64,000 nt of DNA from an uncultured Bacteroidota bacterium (GTDB lineage Bacteria > Bacteroidota > Bacteroidia > Flavobacteriales > Flavobacteriaceae). The notes below the pieces were generated by a model. It saw only the letters and a list, made by a program, of their open reading frames with translations. It made no database searches and was not told the origin of the DNA. Location: NCBI GenBank assembly GCA_902577515.1, contig CACGZJ010000006.1, positions 1-64,000 on the forward strand, written 5' to 3'. Shown here in pieces: positions 8,501 to 17,412 of the stretch; position 1 is the stretch's first letter, and each line of letters begins with the position of its first letter. The translations under genes were made by a program, and so were the position numbers.

Positions 8501-9214
8501 TTATATAAGATCAGATAGATTACTAACAGCTATATTTCTTCTTGACTGAAATGCTTCTGCATACTCAACATCTATCAGCCTACCATAATTTTTTGATCTA
8601 TATGAAATACTTTCAATAAAGTTTTCAGAATTGATTTTAGTTGATGTTGAATTTACGTCTTTAATTACTTGACTTTTATATGCTAAAATTGAATTAATCT
8701 TTGTATCCATAAAATTTGAAACATCAATCAAGACATCAGGTTTAAAGTCATTCCATTGTTGATAATTAAGATTAATTTTTGGCCTCCATGGGTCTTGATT
8801 TTTACCATTAAAAGAGGTTTCAAGTTTTGACAAACCACTTATAAAAGAAGCATCATATATTAAGTCAGATGCTTTACCATGGTCAGAGTGACGATCAATC
8901 TGAGTATTTGATAAAACTATATCTGGCTTGTAATGCCTAATGATTTCTACAATTCGAATTTGACTTTCTTTATTATTAAAAATAAATCCATCCTCAAATT
9001 CAAGATTCATACGAAAAGAAACACCCAAAATTTTTGATGCCTCAATAGCTTCTTTATCTCTTATTTCAATAGTGCCATTGGTACCAAGTTCACCTCTAGT
9101 AAGATCAACTACACCTACCTTTTTCCCTGTAGATGTAGATTTAACGATAGTTCCACCGCACCCCATTTCTACATCATCTGGATGAGCACCGAATGCAAGT
9201 ATATCTAATTTCAT
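8501..9214 (-). CDS. bshB1: Bacillithiol biosynthesis deacetylase BshB1
   Basis: Zn-dependent LmbE-like deacetylase that removes acetate from GlcNAc-malate, the second step of bacillithiol synthesis. The metal motif is GAHPDDVEMGCGGTI at residues 9-23, with the distal HSDHGKASDLIYDA, and DLTRGELGTNGT is typical of BshB1. The 237 aa length is normal. The start ATG overlaps the stop of the preceding trans-sulfuration gene (TAATG), indicating coupling between thiol and sulfur metabolism genes. Confidence 0.93.
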   Translation of the reverse strand: MKLDILAFGAHPDDVEMGCGGTIVKSTSTGKKVGVVDLTRGELGTNGTIEIRDKEAIEASKILGVSFRMNLEFEDGFIFNNKESQIRIVEIIRHYKPDIVLSNTQIDRHSDHGKASDLIYDASFISGLSKLETSFNGKNQDPWRPKINLNYQQWNDFKPDVLIDVSNFMDTKINSILAYKSQVIKDVNSTSTKINSENFIESISYRSKNYGRLIDVEYAEAFQSRRNIAVSNLSDLI

Positions 9215-10368
9215 TATGAAGAATTTTTAATTGCTTGATCTAGATCATTATATATATCTTCGTAGGATTCAATTCCTACCGACAACCTAATCAATTTATT
9301 TCCAATTCCTTGACTATCTCTTTCCTCCTGTGAAAGAAGAGCATGAGAAGTTTTCATAGGGAAATTAACTGTAGTCTCTACACCCGCTAAACTCATTCCT
9401 GGTTTAATGACTTTAAGTTTTTTTAGAAATTTATATATATCAATATTATCATTCAAATCAAATGACATCATTGCTCCAAAGTCTTTCATCTGATTTTTTG
9501 CAATTTCGTAGGAAGAATGTGATTCTAGACCTGGGTAATATACCTTTGAAATATTTGAATTCTCATCTAACAATTTAGCTAATAATTTTGCATTATTAGT
9601 TTGTTCTCTTACTCTTATAAATAAAGTTTTCATACTTCTTTCTAAAAGCCAAACAGTATAATCACTTAGATTTCCACCAAAATTTTTAGCAGAATTCAAA
9701 ATCACATTAATCTTTTCCTCAGTGCTTATTACTGCACCTGCAGAAATATCACTATGACCGCCAAGGTATTTAGTTGCACTATGAATTACAATATCTATTC
9801 CATGATCAATAGGATTCTGATTTACTGGACTTGCAAAAGTGTTGTCTATCATAGTCCAAATTGAATTTTCTTTTGCAATAGAAGAAACAGATTTTAAATC
9901 AACAATTTTAAGGAGTGGATTACTAGGTGTTTCAATATATATTCCGACTGTATTATCTTTTATTTCGTTAATGAAATCCTCGGATTCAAGGCCTTTCGTA
10001 AAAGAATACTCAATACCGTATTTATCAAGTTCAGTTTTGATAAAATTTCTAGTACCCCCATAAAGATCTTCCTGAAAGATAACATGGTCTCCACTTCTAA
10101 CATTAGCCATTATTGATGTACTAATTGCAGCCATTCCTGATGTAAATATTAGAGCCATTTCACCATTTTCTAAAGATGCTATTTTCTTTGATAAAAACTC
10201 CTGATTTGGAGTATTAAAATATCTAGGGTAAGGTTTTTTCTCAGCATCACCTCCAAACCATGGATATGTAGTTGACATAAAGAGAGGAGACACGATACCT
10301 TGATACATTGTATCTTTTATTTCACCTTCGTGAACGCATCTTGTAGAAAACTTTTTTTTAATCGACAT
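9214..10368 (-). CDS. Cys/Met metabolism PLP enzyme (cystathionine gamma-synthase/lyase type)
   Basis: 384 aa fold-type-I PLP enzyme. The Schiff-base lysine lies in HSATKYLGGHSDISAG, with the phosphate-binding TSGMAAIST and the substrate motif YIETPSNPLLKIVDL. Cystathionine gamma-synthase, cystathionine gamma-lyase, O-acetylhomoserine sulfhydrylase and methionine gamma-lyase share these motifs, so the exact reaction cannot be fixed. It overlaps the glutathione peroxidase gene by 11 bp and bshB1 by 1 bp. That suggests supply of cysteine for bacillithiol, which is an inference. Confidence 0.88.
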   Translation of the reverse strand: MSIKKKFSTRCVHEGEIKDTMYQGIVSPLFMSTTYPWFGGDAEKKPYPRYFNTPNQEFLSKKIASLENGEMALIFTSGMAAISTSIMANVRSGDHVIFQEDLYGGTRNFIKTELDKYGIEYSFTKGLESEDFINEIKDNTVGIYIETPSNPLLKIVDLKSVSSIAKENSIWTMIDNTFASPVNQNPIDHGIDIVIHSATKYLGGHSDISAGAVISTEEKINVILNSAKNFGGNLSDYTVWLLERSMKTLFIRVREQTNNAKLLAKLLDENSNISKVYYPGLESHSSYEIAKNQMKDFGAMMSFDLNDNIDIYKFLKKLKVIKPGMSLAGVETTVNFPMKTSHALLSQEERDSQGIGNKLIRLSVGIESYEDIYNDLDQAIKNSS

Positions 10369-10912
10369 CAGTTATCCAAGATACAATTTCTTCAGAATCT
10401 GGTCTAGTCCTTGGAGAGATAATTTTTTCAATACGACCTTCTTTATTTATTAGGTACTTTTGAAAATTCCATGTAACTCTTGAGTCTTTGTAATTATTCT
10501 TGGATTTTTCAGTTAGGAACTGATAGATTGGATGTTTTTTTGATCCTTTGACAACAATTTTACTCATCATAGGGAAGGTTACACCGTAATTTTCCTCACA
10601 AAAATCAATGATTTCATCATTAGATCCAGGCTCTTGCCATAAAAAATCATTAGATGGAAAACCAATAATAACAAAATTAAGATCTTTATATTGAGAATAT
10701 AGTTTTTGTAGAGCCTCATACTGAAATGTTAAACCACATTTTGAAGCAGTATTGACTATCATCACTTTTTTTCCCTTTAATTTTGAAAAATCAAAAATGT
10801 TGCCATAAATATCTGCAACTTTAAATTGATGTATAGAATTTTCAATAGAAGTCTGAGAGTTCAATGTTAAAGTAATTATAGAGGTTAAAATTATTAGTGT
10901 TTTTTTCAACAT
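10358..10912 (-). CDS. Glutathione-peroxidase-family thiol peroxidase, exported
   Basis: 184 aa thioredoxin-fold peroxidase with an N-terminal signal (KKTLIILTSIITLTLNSQ), so probably periplasmic. The peroxidatic Cys is in NTASKCGLTFQYE, and the Trp and Asn of the catalytic tetrad are in VTWNFQKYL. The usual FPCNQF motif is FPSNDF here, changing its Cys and Gln; the later Cys in DFCEENYGVTFPMM is kept and could act in the thiol cycle. It is first gene of the bshB1 operon, a context that fits detoxification of peroxides with low-molecular-weight thiols or thioredoxin. Confidence 0.88.
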   Translation of the reverse strand: MLKKTLIILTSIITLTLNSQTSIENSIHQFKVADIYGNIFDFSKLKGKKVMIVNTASKCGLTFQYEALQKLYSQYKDLNFVIIGFPSNDFLWQEPGSNDEIIDFCEENYGVTFPMMSKIVVKGSKKHPIYQFLTEKSKNNYKDSRVTWNFQKYLINKEGRIEKIISPRTRPDSEEIVSWITDVD

Positions 10913-10919
10913 TACGCTG

Positions 10920-10927
10920 CAAATATA
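10920..10927 (-). promoter_or_regulatory. Candidate -7 element of the GPx-bshB1 operon
   Basis: The minus strand reads TATATTTG then CA, 7 bp before the ATG at 10912, giving an almost leaderless message. TTTG lies 24 bp upstream, slightly far for a -33 box. Confidence 0.45.
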
Positions 10928-10961
10928 AGTTTATAAGAGAAGTCTGATTCACAAATTAATG

Positions 10962-11630
10962 TTAAATAGAATTAAGAATACCTTCTAACTGATCAATTTT
11001 AGTTGATGCTCCTCCAACTAAAACTCCATCAACAAATTTAGATTCTAAAATATCCTTAGAATTAGAAGGGTTTACGCTACCACCATATAAGACTGGTATA
11101 TTTAGGCTTAAATCCTTGAGTCTTGATTTAACCTGATCATGAATTTCATTAATGTGATCAATAGATGCAGTCTCACCTGTTCCTATTGCCCAAACAGGCT
11201 CATAAGCAAGAATTATTTCAAAATTATTAGTTAATAAATCAAATGGTATCTGATCTATTTCTTCAAAACATAATACAAATTGATAGCCGATTGGTATAAT
11301 CTCATTTAGAATATTCTGAGGGTCTTTCTGTCTAAGTCTTGTTTCTGAATGAGCAACCAGAGATCTATTTATATTTAAATTCTTAAGATTTACTGCTGAT
11401 ATTCCACCCGTATCTGATTTTGATTCTAAAGAGGTTAAATTTTGAGCTATAACTTCTACATTAGTTTTTCTAAGAATTTCATTAACTTCTTTGATATATA
11501 AGTGATTTGGAGAAATCATTACTCTTATTTTATTGGAAATATTGATGTTGGATATTGCTTTTGATAGAAGGATTGATTCTTCATAATTTAAATAATTTTT
11601 CCAATTACCTATGATTATTTTTTGATTCAT
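10962..11630 (-). CDS. tpiA: Triosephosphate isomerase, short divergent form
   Basis: Interconverts dihydroxyacetone phosphate and glyceraldehyde 3-phosphate. Catalytic residues are present: Lys in IIGNWKNY, His in VAHSETRLRQKD, Glu in AYEPVWAIGTG, and the phosphate loop LYGGSVNPSN. At 222 aa it is about 30 residues shorter than usual bacterial enzymes and nearer archaeal length. The conserved TGE motif is TGG here, losing a Glu close to the active site. It is 5 bp downstream of the DUF1599 gene. It may be the sole TIM of this genome or a paralogue. Confidence 0.87.
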   Translation of the reverse strand: MNQKIIIGNWKNYLNYEESILLSKAISNINISNKIRVMISPNHLYIKEVNEILRKTNVEVIAQNLTSLESKSDTGGISAVNLKNLNINRSLVAHSETRLRQKDPQNILNEIIPIGYQFVLCFEEIDQIPFDLLTNNFEIILAYEPVWAIGTGETASIDHINEIHDQVKSRLKDLSLNIPVLYGGSVNPSNSKDILESKFVDGVLVGGASTKIDQLEGILNSI

Positions 11631-11635
11631 AATAT

Positions 11636-12172
11636 TTATTCTTTTAATAATATTTGGGCAAATACCGAGTAATTTAAAATATCTTGAAAATTAGCATCTA
11701 TACCTTCACTGACTGATGTTTTTCCATCATTCTTTAAAATACTTTTCATTCTAAATATTTTTTGGATAATAAGATCTGTTAAACTAATTACTTCCATGTC
11801 TCTCCATGCTTCTCCATAATCATGATTTTTAGCATTCATTAGGTCAAAAGTTTCTGAAACTTTTTTATCATATAATTCAAAAATGTAATCAAGTTTTAAA
11901 TCCGGCTCGTCAACAACTCCAATTTCAAGCTGAATAAGACCCATTATTGAATAGTTTATTATACCATAAAATTCTGATATTTGACCTTCATCAATTTTAT
12001 TTGATATATTATTCTGAAGGTTTCTAATTCTTTGAGCCTTAATGTGAATTTGGTCTACTAATGAAATTACTCTTAAAATTCTCCATGAAGAACCATAGTC
12101 ACTATTTTTATCTTCAAAAATTTTTCTTGATTTGTTGATAATCTTATGATATTGCGACTTTGTATCTCCCAT
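11636..12172 (-). CDS. DUF1599 family protein
   Basis: 178 aa protein containing two copies of one unit: KNSDYGSSWRILRVISLVDQI (residues about 22-42) and KNHDYGEAWRDMEVISLTDLI (about 114-134). This internal duplication is the hallmark of DUF1599, a Bacteroidota family of unknown function. The conserved DYG...WR motif could form a shared binding site. It is divergent from folP with about 40 bp between starts and precedes tpiA, an arrangement I recall from other Flavobacteriia. Confidence 0.85.
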   Translation of the reverse strand: MGDTKSQYHKIINKSRKIFEDKNSDYGSSWRILRVISLVDQIHIKAQRIRNLQNNISNKIDEGQISEFYGIINYSIMGLIQLEIGVVDEPDLKLDYIFELYDKKVSETFDLMNAKNHDYGEAWRDMEVISLTDLIIQKIFRMKSILKNDGKTSVSEGIDANFQDILNYSVFAQILLKE

Positions 12173-12186
12173 ATTAGATTTTAATA

Positions 12187-12194
12187 TAAATTTG
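12187..12194 (+). promoter_or_regulatory. Candidate -7 element of folP
   Basis: TAAATTTG ends 18 bp before the ATG at 12213. It overlaps the TTG at 12192 that the ORF track used as start, which argues for the downstream ATG as the real start. Confidence 0.45.
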
Positions 12195-12212
12195 GAAAAG
12201 AAGCTTAAAAAT

Positions 12213-13034
12213 ATGACTTTAAATTGTAACGGGAAAATAATAAATTTTAATACCCAAAAAATTATGGGTATTCTTAATATTTCCGATAACTCTTTTTATG
12301 ATGGAGGTAGATATAATTCAATAGATAAGGCTGTTTCTAGAGTTTCTGAGATGATTAGTCAGGGTGTTGATATAATTGATTTAGGAGCTGTGAGTTCTAA
12401 ACCTGGCTCAAAAATTATTAAAGGTGAGGATGAATTAAAGTTAGTTTCAAAATATATAATTGAGTTTTCTAAAAACTTTAATAATACGTTATTCTCTATA
12501 GACACCTATAATTCAGAAGTTGCCAACTTTGCTCTAAAAAATGGCTTTGCAATAATTAATGATATAAGTTCTGGAAAATATGATTCTAATATAATTGATG
12601 TTGTAAAAAATTATGATGCAGGCTATGTTATTATGCATATGAAAGGAGATCCAGATAATATGCAAAAAAACCCTATCTATGATAATGTAGTAAATTCAAT
12701 CTCTAATTTTTTTATTTCTAAAATAGATGAACTAGAGCGTATTAACATTAAAAATATTATTATTGATCCTGGATTTGGTTTTGGTAAAACCATAGATCAT
12801 AATTTTGAGATTTTAAGCAACTTAGAAAAATTTAAAGAATTGAAAAAACCTTTATTAGCTGGTATGTCGAGAAAATCTATGATATACAAATTGCTTAATA
12901 TAAGTCCAAGCGATTCGCTTAATGGCACATCTATTTTAAATACAATAGCAATAGATAAAGGGGCTGATATCCTCAGAGTACATGATATTTCAGAAGCAAA
13001 GGAATGTTTAACTTTAATTAATAAGCTAAATTAA
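12213..13034 (+). CDS. folP: Dihydropteroate synthase
   Basis: Condenses p-aminobenzoate with hydroxymethyl-dihydropterin diphosphate in folate synthesis, the target of sulfonamides. TIM-barrel motifs are visible: IMGILNISDNSFYDGGRY near the N-terminus, DLGAVSSKPGS, IIDPGFGFGKT and AGMSRKS. Starting at ATG 12213 gives 273 aa, matching family length; the track start (TTG 12192) adds seven residues that overlap a promoter element. The 3' end overlaps the opposing ABC transporter gene by 9 bp. Confidence 0.94.
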   Translation: MTLNCNGKIINFNTQKIMGILNISDNSFYDGGRYNSIDKAVSRVSEMISQGVDIIDLGAVSSKPGSKIIKGEDELKLVSKYIIEFSKNFNNTLFSIDTYNSEVANFALKNGFAIINDISSGKYDSNIIDVVKNYDAGYVIMHMKGDPDNMQKNPIYDNVVNSISNFFISKIDELERINIKNIIIDPGFGFGKTIDHNFEILSNLEKFKELKKPLLAGMSRKSMIYKLLNISPSDSLNGTSILNTIAIDKGADILRVHDISEAKECLTLINKLN

Positions 13035-14792
13035 TTCCTCCTCTAAAAGTTGTTCTTGATAAAGTTTCTTAAAATTACCATTTTCAATATTTAATAGCTC
13101 TTTAGGATTTCCTTGTTCTAAAATTTTACCATTTTCCATGTAAATAATTTTATCAGCAGATTCGATAGTTGAAAGTCTGTGAGCAATAATTATTGAAGTT
13201 TTTCCTTTAGTAATTTTTTTTGTTGCATTTTTAATTAAATCTTCAGAATAAGAATCAATTGATGAAGTAGCTTCATCTAAAATTAAAATATCTGGATTAT
13301 TTACTAATACTCTAAGAAAAGCTATAAGCTGTTTCTGACCAGATGATAAAGTACTACCTCTTTCACTTACATTGAAATCATATCCATTTGGTAGAGAATT
13401 TATAAAGTCATGAATTTCAAGTTCTTTAGCAGCATTCTGAACATCCTCTAATGAAATTTTGTTATTATATAGAGCTATATTATTAAATATTGTATCTGCA
13501 AAAAGAAATACATCTTGAAGTATAATTCCGATATGATCTCTAATATCTTTTAGATCAATATCATTTATATTATATCCATCAATTAAAACCCTACCCTTTT
13601 CATGCTCATAAAATCTAGTAATTAAATTAGTTATAGTTGTTTTTCCAGCACCAGTTGGACCAACTATTGCAAGAGTTTCTCCAGGATTTATTTTGAAAGA
13701 AATATTATTAATCACTATCTCATTTTCAATATAGGAAAAAGTTACATTTTTAAACTCTATCATTCCTTCAAGTTTGCTTTTAGAAATAATACCATCATCT
13801 TTAATCTGTGAATTATCCTCCAAAATTTTAAAAATCCTTTCTGTTGATACCATACCCATTTGAAGGGTATTAAACCTATCAGCAATTTGTCTGAGTGGTC
13901 TAAAAAGCAATCCTGACATTGATATAAAGAGGAATAATGTACCAAGAGAAATAATATTACCATTAATATTATTAAAGCCTCCATACCATACCAAAAGACC
14001 AATACATATTGAAGTAGAGATTTCAGCAATAGGGAAGAAAATAGAATTGATCCATACTGTCCTCAACCATGCATCTCTGTGTCTAATGTTTATTTTTTCA
14101 AAGTTATTTATTTCAACTTCTTCTCTACTGAAAATTTGAACAATTTTAATTCCACTTATTCTCTCTTGAACAAAAGAATTCAAGTTTGCCACCTCTTTTC
14201 TAACTTTTTCAAAGGCAACTTTCATTGTTTTTTGAAAGACTCTTGTAGCGTAAATAAGTAATGGAAAAATAGATATAACGACAATTGTTAACTCCCAGCT
14301 AATGATTAACATTACAATTAGAACTGTAAGCATTTTCAGAATGTCTGCAATTATCATAAATAATCCCTGAGAAAAAATACTTGCAATAGTCTCTATATCA
14401 TTAACAGTTCTTGTAACTAGTCTTCCAACAGCATTTTTATCGAAGAAAGACATCTTAAATTTTATAATTTTTTCGAAAATATTTACACGCAGATCCTTTA
14501 TAACCTTTTGTCCTAACCAATTGGCATAGTAAGCAAATAGATACATAAAGATTACCTCAAGAAATAAAACTCCTACCATAATCATTATTATGGTTTGCAT
14601 TCCATCATAATTTTTTGGAAGAATATAATCATCAACCACTATTTTTAATAGATATGGAGTTAGAGTTGTAAGAAGAGAAATTATAATTGCTGATAGCAAC
14701 ACACCATAAAATGATGTATTGTAGGGTTTTACAAAAATCAATAATTTATTAAAAAGATTTATGTCAAAAATTTTACCCTTTACTTTTTCCAA
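13026..14792 (-). CDS. ABC exporter, fused membrane and ATPase domains (MsbA/lipid-multidrug type)
   Basis: A 588 aa half-transporter. The N-terminal six-helix exporter domain covers about residues 15-310. The ATPase carries Walker A GPTGAGKTT (about 370-378), signature LSSGQKQ, Walker B ILILDEATSS and the switch His in IIAHRLS. It probably works as a homodimer exporting lipids, drugs or peptides; the substrate is unknown. The only start is TTG at 14792, because an in-frame TAA lies five codons upstream and no ATG comes before residue 65. It overlaps the end of truA by 13 bp, so it is likely coupled to truA. Confidence 0.9.
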   Translation of the reverse strand: MEKVKGKIFDINLFNKLLIFVKPYNTSFYGVLLSAIIISLLTTLTPYLLKIVVDDYILPKNYDGMQTIIMIMVGVLFLEVIFMYLFAYYANWLGQKVIKDLRVNIFEKIIKFKMSFFDKNAVGRLVTRTVNDIETIASIFSQGLFMIIADILKMLTVLIVMLIISWELTIVVISIFPLLIYATRVFQKTMKVAFEKVRKEVANLNSFVQERISGIKIVQIFSREEVEINNFEKINIRHRDAWLRTVWINSIFFPIAEISTSICIGLLVWYGGFNNINGNIISLGTLFLFISMSGLLFRPLRQIADRFNTLQMGMVSTERIFKILEDNSQIKDDGIISKSKLEGMIEFKNVTFSYIENEIVINNISFKINPGETLAIVGPTGAGKTTITNLITRFYEHEKGRVLIDGYNINDIDLKDIRDHIGIILQDVFLFADTIFNNIALYNNKISLEDVQNAAKELEIHDFINSLPNGYDFNVSERGSTLSSGQKQLIAFLRVLVNNPDILILDEATSSIDSYSEDLIKNATKKITKGKTSIIIAHRLSTIESADKIIYMENGKILEQGNPKELLNIENGNFKKLYQEQLLEEELI

Positions 14793-15538
14793 CTCTCTAT
14801 AAAGATATTATTATACTCAATATTCAACAAGCTTAAACCAGATGCAGGAACAGAGAAACCTGCTTCACTCCTATTTCTAGATTTAAGAATTTTTTTAAAA
14901 TTTTCACGAGAAATTCTTGATCTTCCAACGTCAATCATCGTACCTACTATTGAACGAACCATATTCCTCAAAAATCTATCTGCAGTTATGTTAAACCTAA
15001 ATTCATTGTTTAACTCTTTCCATTCAGCTGATGTAATATCACAAATATATGTTTTAACATCTGTATTTGATTTAGAAAAGCACTTAAAATCACTATGAGC
15101 TATCAAATCAAGACAACATTCATTCATTTTATTCAAATCAAGATGATCTTTAAAGTAATATGTAAACTTATTATTAAAAGGATTTTTTTCACTAGAAATA
15201 AGATATTCATAAGATCTTGAAACAGCATCAAATCTAGCATGTGCTTCGTTTGGTACTAGATTGACTGACTCAATACATATATCTTTTGGCAACATTGTGT
15301 TTAATCTTTTACAAAGAATATCCTCTTTAAAATCCATTTCAGTATCAAAATGAGCAAACATCTGTTTTGCATGAACTCCTGCATCTGTTCTGCCAGCAAG
15401 AACAAGGTTTATTTCAATACCCAAAAACTTCTCCAAGTTATTTTCAATGACCTCTTGAATAGTTATAGCATTAGGTTGCTTTTGAAGACCGTGATAGTCT
15501 GAACCATCATATGAAAACTCAATAAAATATCTTGACAT
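14780..15538 (-). CDS. truA: tRNA pseudouridine(38-40) synthase
   Basis: Makes pseudouridine at positions 38-40 of the tRNA anticodon arm. The catalytic Asp lies in AGRTDAGVHA, the N-terminus YFIEFSYDGSDYHGLQKQP is canonical, and FLRNMVRSIVGTMIDVG is the conserved C-terminal motif. I start at ATG 15538; the track starts one codon earlier at a TTG. The 252 aa length is typical. Its end overlaps the ABC exporter gene. Confidence 0.95.
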   Translation of the reverse strand: MSRYFIEFSYDGSDYHGLQKQPNAITIQEVIENNLEKFLGIEINLVLAGRTDAGVHAKQMFAHFDTEMDFKEDILCKRLNTMLPKDICIESVNLVPNEAHARFDAVSRSYEYLISSEKNPFNNKFTYYFKDHLDLNKMNECCLDLIAHSDFKCFSKSNTDVKTYICDITSAEWKELNNEFRFNITADRFLRNMVRSIVGTMIDVGRSRISRENFKKILKSRNRSEAGFSVPASGLSLLNIEYNNIFIESWKK

Positions 15539-15573
15539 CAATAGTAATTAAAGATATTTTATCAAATTAAAAA

Positions 15574-15589
15574 TAAATTTGTAAATTTG
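15574..15589 (+). promoter_or_regulatory. Tandem TAAATTTG elements upstream of rho
   Basis: Two back-to-back TAAATTTG octamers lie 64-80 bp before the rho ATG, each matching TAnnTTTG. They would give a leader of roughly 55-65 nt, longer than for other genes here. rho leaders are autoregulated in some bacteria, but no attenuator is visible. Confidence 0.4.
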
Positions 15590-15653
15590 TTATACTATTT
15601 CTTACCAAGAAGTATTTTTCTATTAACATTTCAAATTAAAACCACACATAAAC

Positions 15654-17048
15654 ATGTACGATATTAAAATGCTTAAAGCTAAAAAACTAGCTGAGCTTAT
15701 TGAAATTGCTGAACAAATTGGCATTAAAGACTTGAAGGGTCTTAAAAAACAAGATATTATTGATCAAATTGTTGGAAGTAAAGATGAAAATAAAAGTCAA
15801 AATATCTCTAATTCTAAAATTGCTAATAATAATTTCAAAGATAAAAGACCAAATAATGGGTCAAATAAAATTCACCATAATAAAAATTTCAATAAAGACA
15901 ATAGGAGAAAATATAAAGAACCTGACTTTGAATTTGATGGAATTATTGAATCTGAAGGTGTATTAGAAATAATGCAGGATGGTTATGGTTTCTTAAGATC
16001 TTCTGATTACAATTATTTATCATCTCCAGATGATATTTATGTTTCTCAATCTCAAATAAAATTATTTGGACTGAAAACTGGAGATACAGTTCATGGAACA
16101 GTAAGACCACCTAAAGATGGTGAAAAATATTTCCCTTTAATTAAAGTAAATAAAATTAATGGACTAGATCCACAAGTTGTAAGAGACAGGGTCTCTTTTG
16201 AACATTTAACACCGTTATTTCCAGAAGAAAAATTCAATATTTCTTCAAAAGAAAGTACAATTTCTACAAGAATTATAGATCTTTTCTCCCCTATTGGTAA
16301 GGGCCAAAGAGGAATGATTGTATCGCAACCTAAGACAGGTAAAACTATGCTTCTTAAAGATGTTGCTAACGCAATTGCAGCAAATCATCCGGAAGTTTTT
16401 CAAATTATTCTTCTAATAGATGAGAGACCTGAAGAGGTTACTGACATGCAGAGAAATGTGAAAGGAGAAGTTGTTGCCTCAACTTTTGATGAACCAGCTG
16501 ATAGACATGTTAGAGTAGCTAATATAGTTTTAGAAAAAGCTAAGAGACTTGTAGAATGTGGTCATGACGTTGTAATACTTTTAGACTCAATCACAAGACT
16601 TGCTAGAGCTTATAATACAGTTCAGCCTGCATCTGGTAAAATTTTAAGTGGTGGTGTTGATGCAAATGCATTGCATAAACCTAAGAGATTTTTTGGAGCG
16701 GCAAGAAATATAGAGAATGGTGGTTCATTATCTATTATATCTACAGCCCTGACAGAGACGGGATCAAAAATGGATGAGGTAATCTTTGAGGAATTTAAGG
16801 GTACTGGTAACATGGAGTTACAATTAGATAGAAGAATATCTAATAGAAGAATATTTCCAGCAATTGATCTAGTTTCCTCAAGTACTAGAAGAGATGATCT
16901 ACTTTTAGATGAAAACACAATTCAAAGAATGTGGATAATGAGAAAGTATTTAGCTGACATGAATCCTGTTGAAGCTATGGAATTCATTAATGATAGATTT
17001 AAGAAAACTAAAAGTAATGAGGAGTTTCTTATATCTATGAACTCTTAG
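15654..17048 (+). CDS. rho: Transcription termination factor Rho
   Basis: Hexameric RNA-dependent ATPase that ends transcription. Order of domains: an N-terminal Rho-N helical motif ([19 protein letters not shown]), an Asn/Lys-rich low-complexity insert at about residues 45-90, the cold-shock RNA-binding domain ([14 protein letters not shown]), and the RecA-like ATPase with P-loop [21 protein letters not shown] and [13 protein letters not shown]. At 464 aa it is longer than the E. coli protein because of the insert. Rho matters here because many convergent gene ends leave no room for intrinsic terminators. Confidence 0.97.
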   Translation: MYDIKMLKAKKLAELIEIAEQIGIKDLKGLKKQDIIDQIVGSKDENKSQNISNSKIANNNFKDKRPNNGSNKIHHNKNFNKDNRRKYKEPDFEFDGIIESEGVLEIMQDGYGFLRSSDYNYLSSPDDIYVSQSQIKLFGLKTGDTVHGTVRPPKDGEKYFPLIKVNKINGLDPQVVRDRVSFEHLTPLFPEEKFNISSKESTISTRIIDLFSPIGKGQRGMIVSQPKTGKTMLLKDVANAIAANHPEVFQIILLIDERPEEVTDMQRNVKGEVVASTFDEPADRHVRVANIVLEKAKRLVECGHDVVILLDSITRLARAYNTVQPASGKILSGGVDANALHKPKRFFGAARNIENGGSLSIISTALTETGSKMDEVIFEEFKGTGNMELQLDRRISNRRIFPAIDLVSSSTRRDDLLLDENTIQRMWIMRKYLADMNPVEAMEFINDRFKKTKSNEEFLISMNS

Positions 17049-17049
17049 T

Positions 17050-17292
17050 TTATTGAAGCTTACTTAGCTTTGACTTTAAATTAGAAGCTTTGTTCTTATG
17101 AATGATATTTTTCTTAGCTAGCTTATCAATTAAAGAGACAACACCAGGATAAAGCTTTTTAACTTCTTTCTTAGTTTTAGCGTCCTTTAATTTTTTGATA
17201 GCATTTCTAGTAGTCTTGTGCTGAAGTTTATTCAAAGACTTCTTTGTTTCATTAGAACGGATTCTTTTTAAAGCAGATTTATGATTTGCCAT
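17050..17292 (-). CDS. rpsT: 30S ribosomal protein S20
   Basis: 80 aa, very Lys-rich helical protein beginning MANHKSALKRIRSNETKKSLN, the typical S20 start. It binds the 5' domain of 16S rRNA. It is convergent with rho with a 1 bp gap and lies just downstream of tRNA-Glu on the same strand, so the tRNA and rpsT may share a transcript. Confidence 0.95.
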   Translation of the reverse strand: MANHKSALKRIRSNETKKSLNKLQHKTTRNAIKKLKDAKTKKEVKKLYPGVVSLIDKLAKKNIIHKNKASNLKSKLSKLQ

Positions 17293-17305
17293 AATTTTTA
17301 ATTTG

Positions 17306-17377
17306 TAGCCCGTAGGGGAATCGAACCCCTCTTTCCAGGATGAAAACCTGAGGTCCTAACCGATAGACGAACGGGCC
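17306..17377 (-). tRNA. tRNA-Glu (TTC)
   Basis: The minus strand gives acceptor GGCCCGT / ACGGGCT, anticodon TTC in GGTTTTCATCC, and T-arm GAGGGGTTCGATTCCCCT. The length is 72 nt and CCA is not encoded. It lies between proS and rpsT on the same strand. Confidence 0.96.
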
Positions 17378-17412
17378 AAACAGGTTGCAAATTTAATTGA
17401 AATTTTAATATT

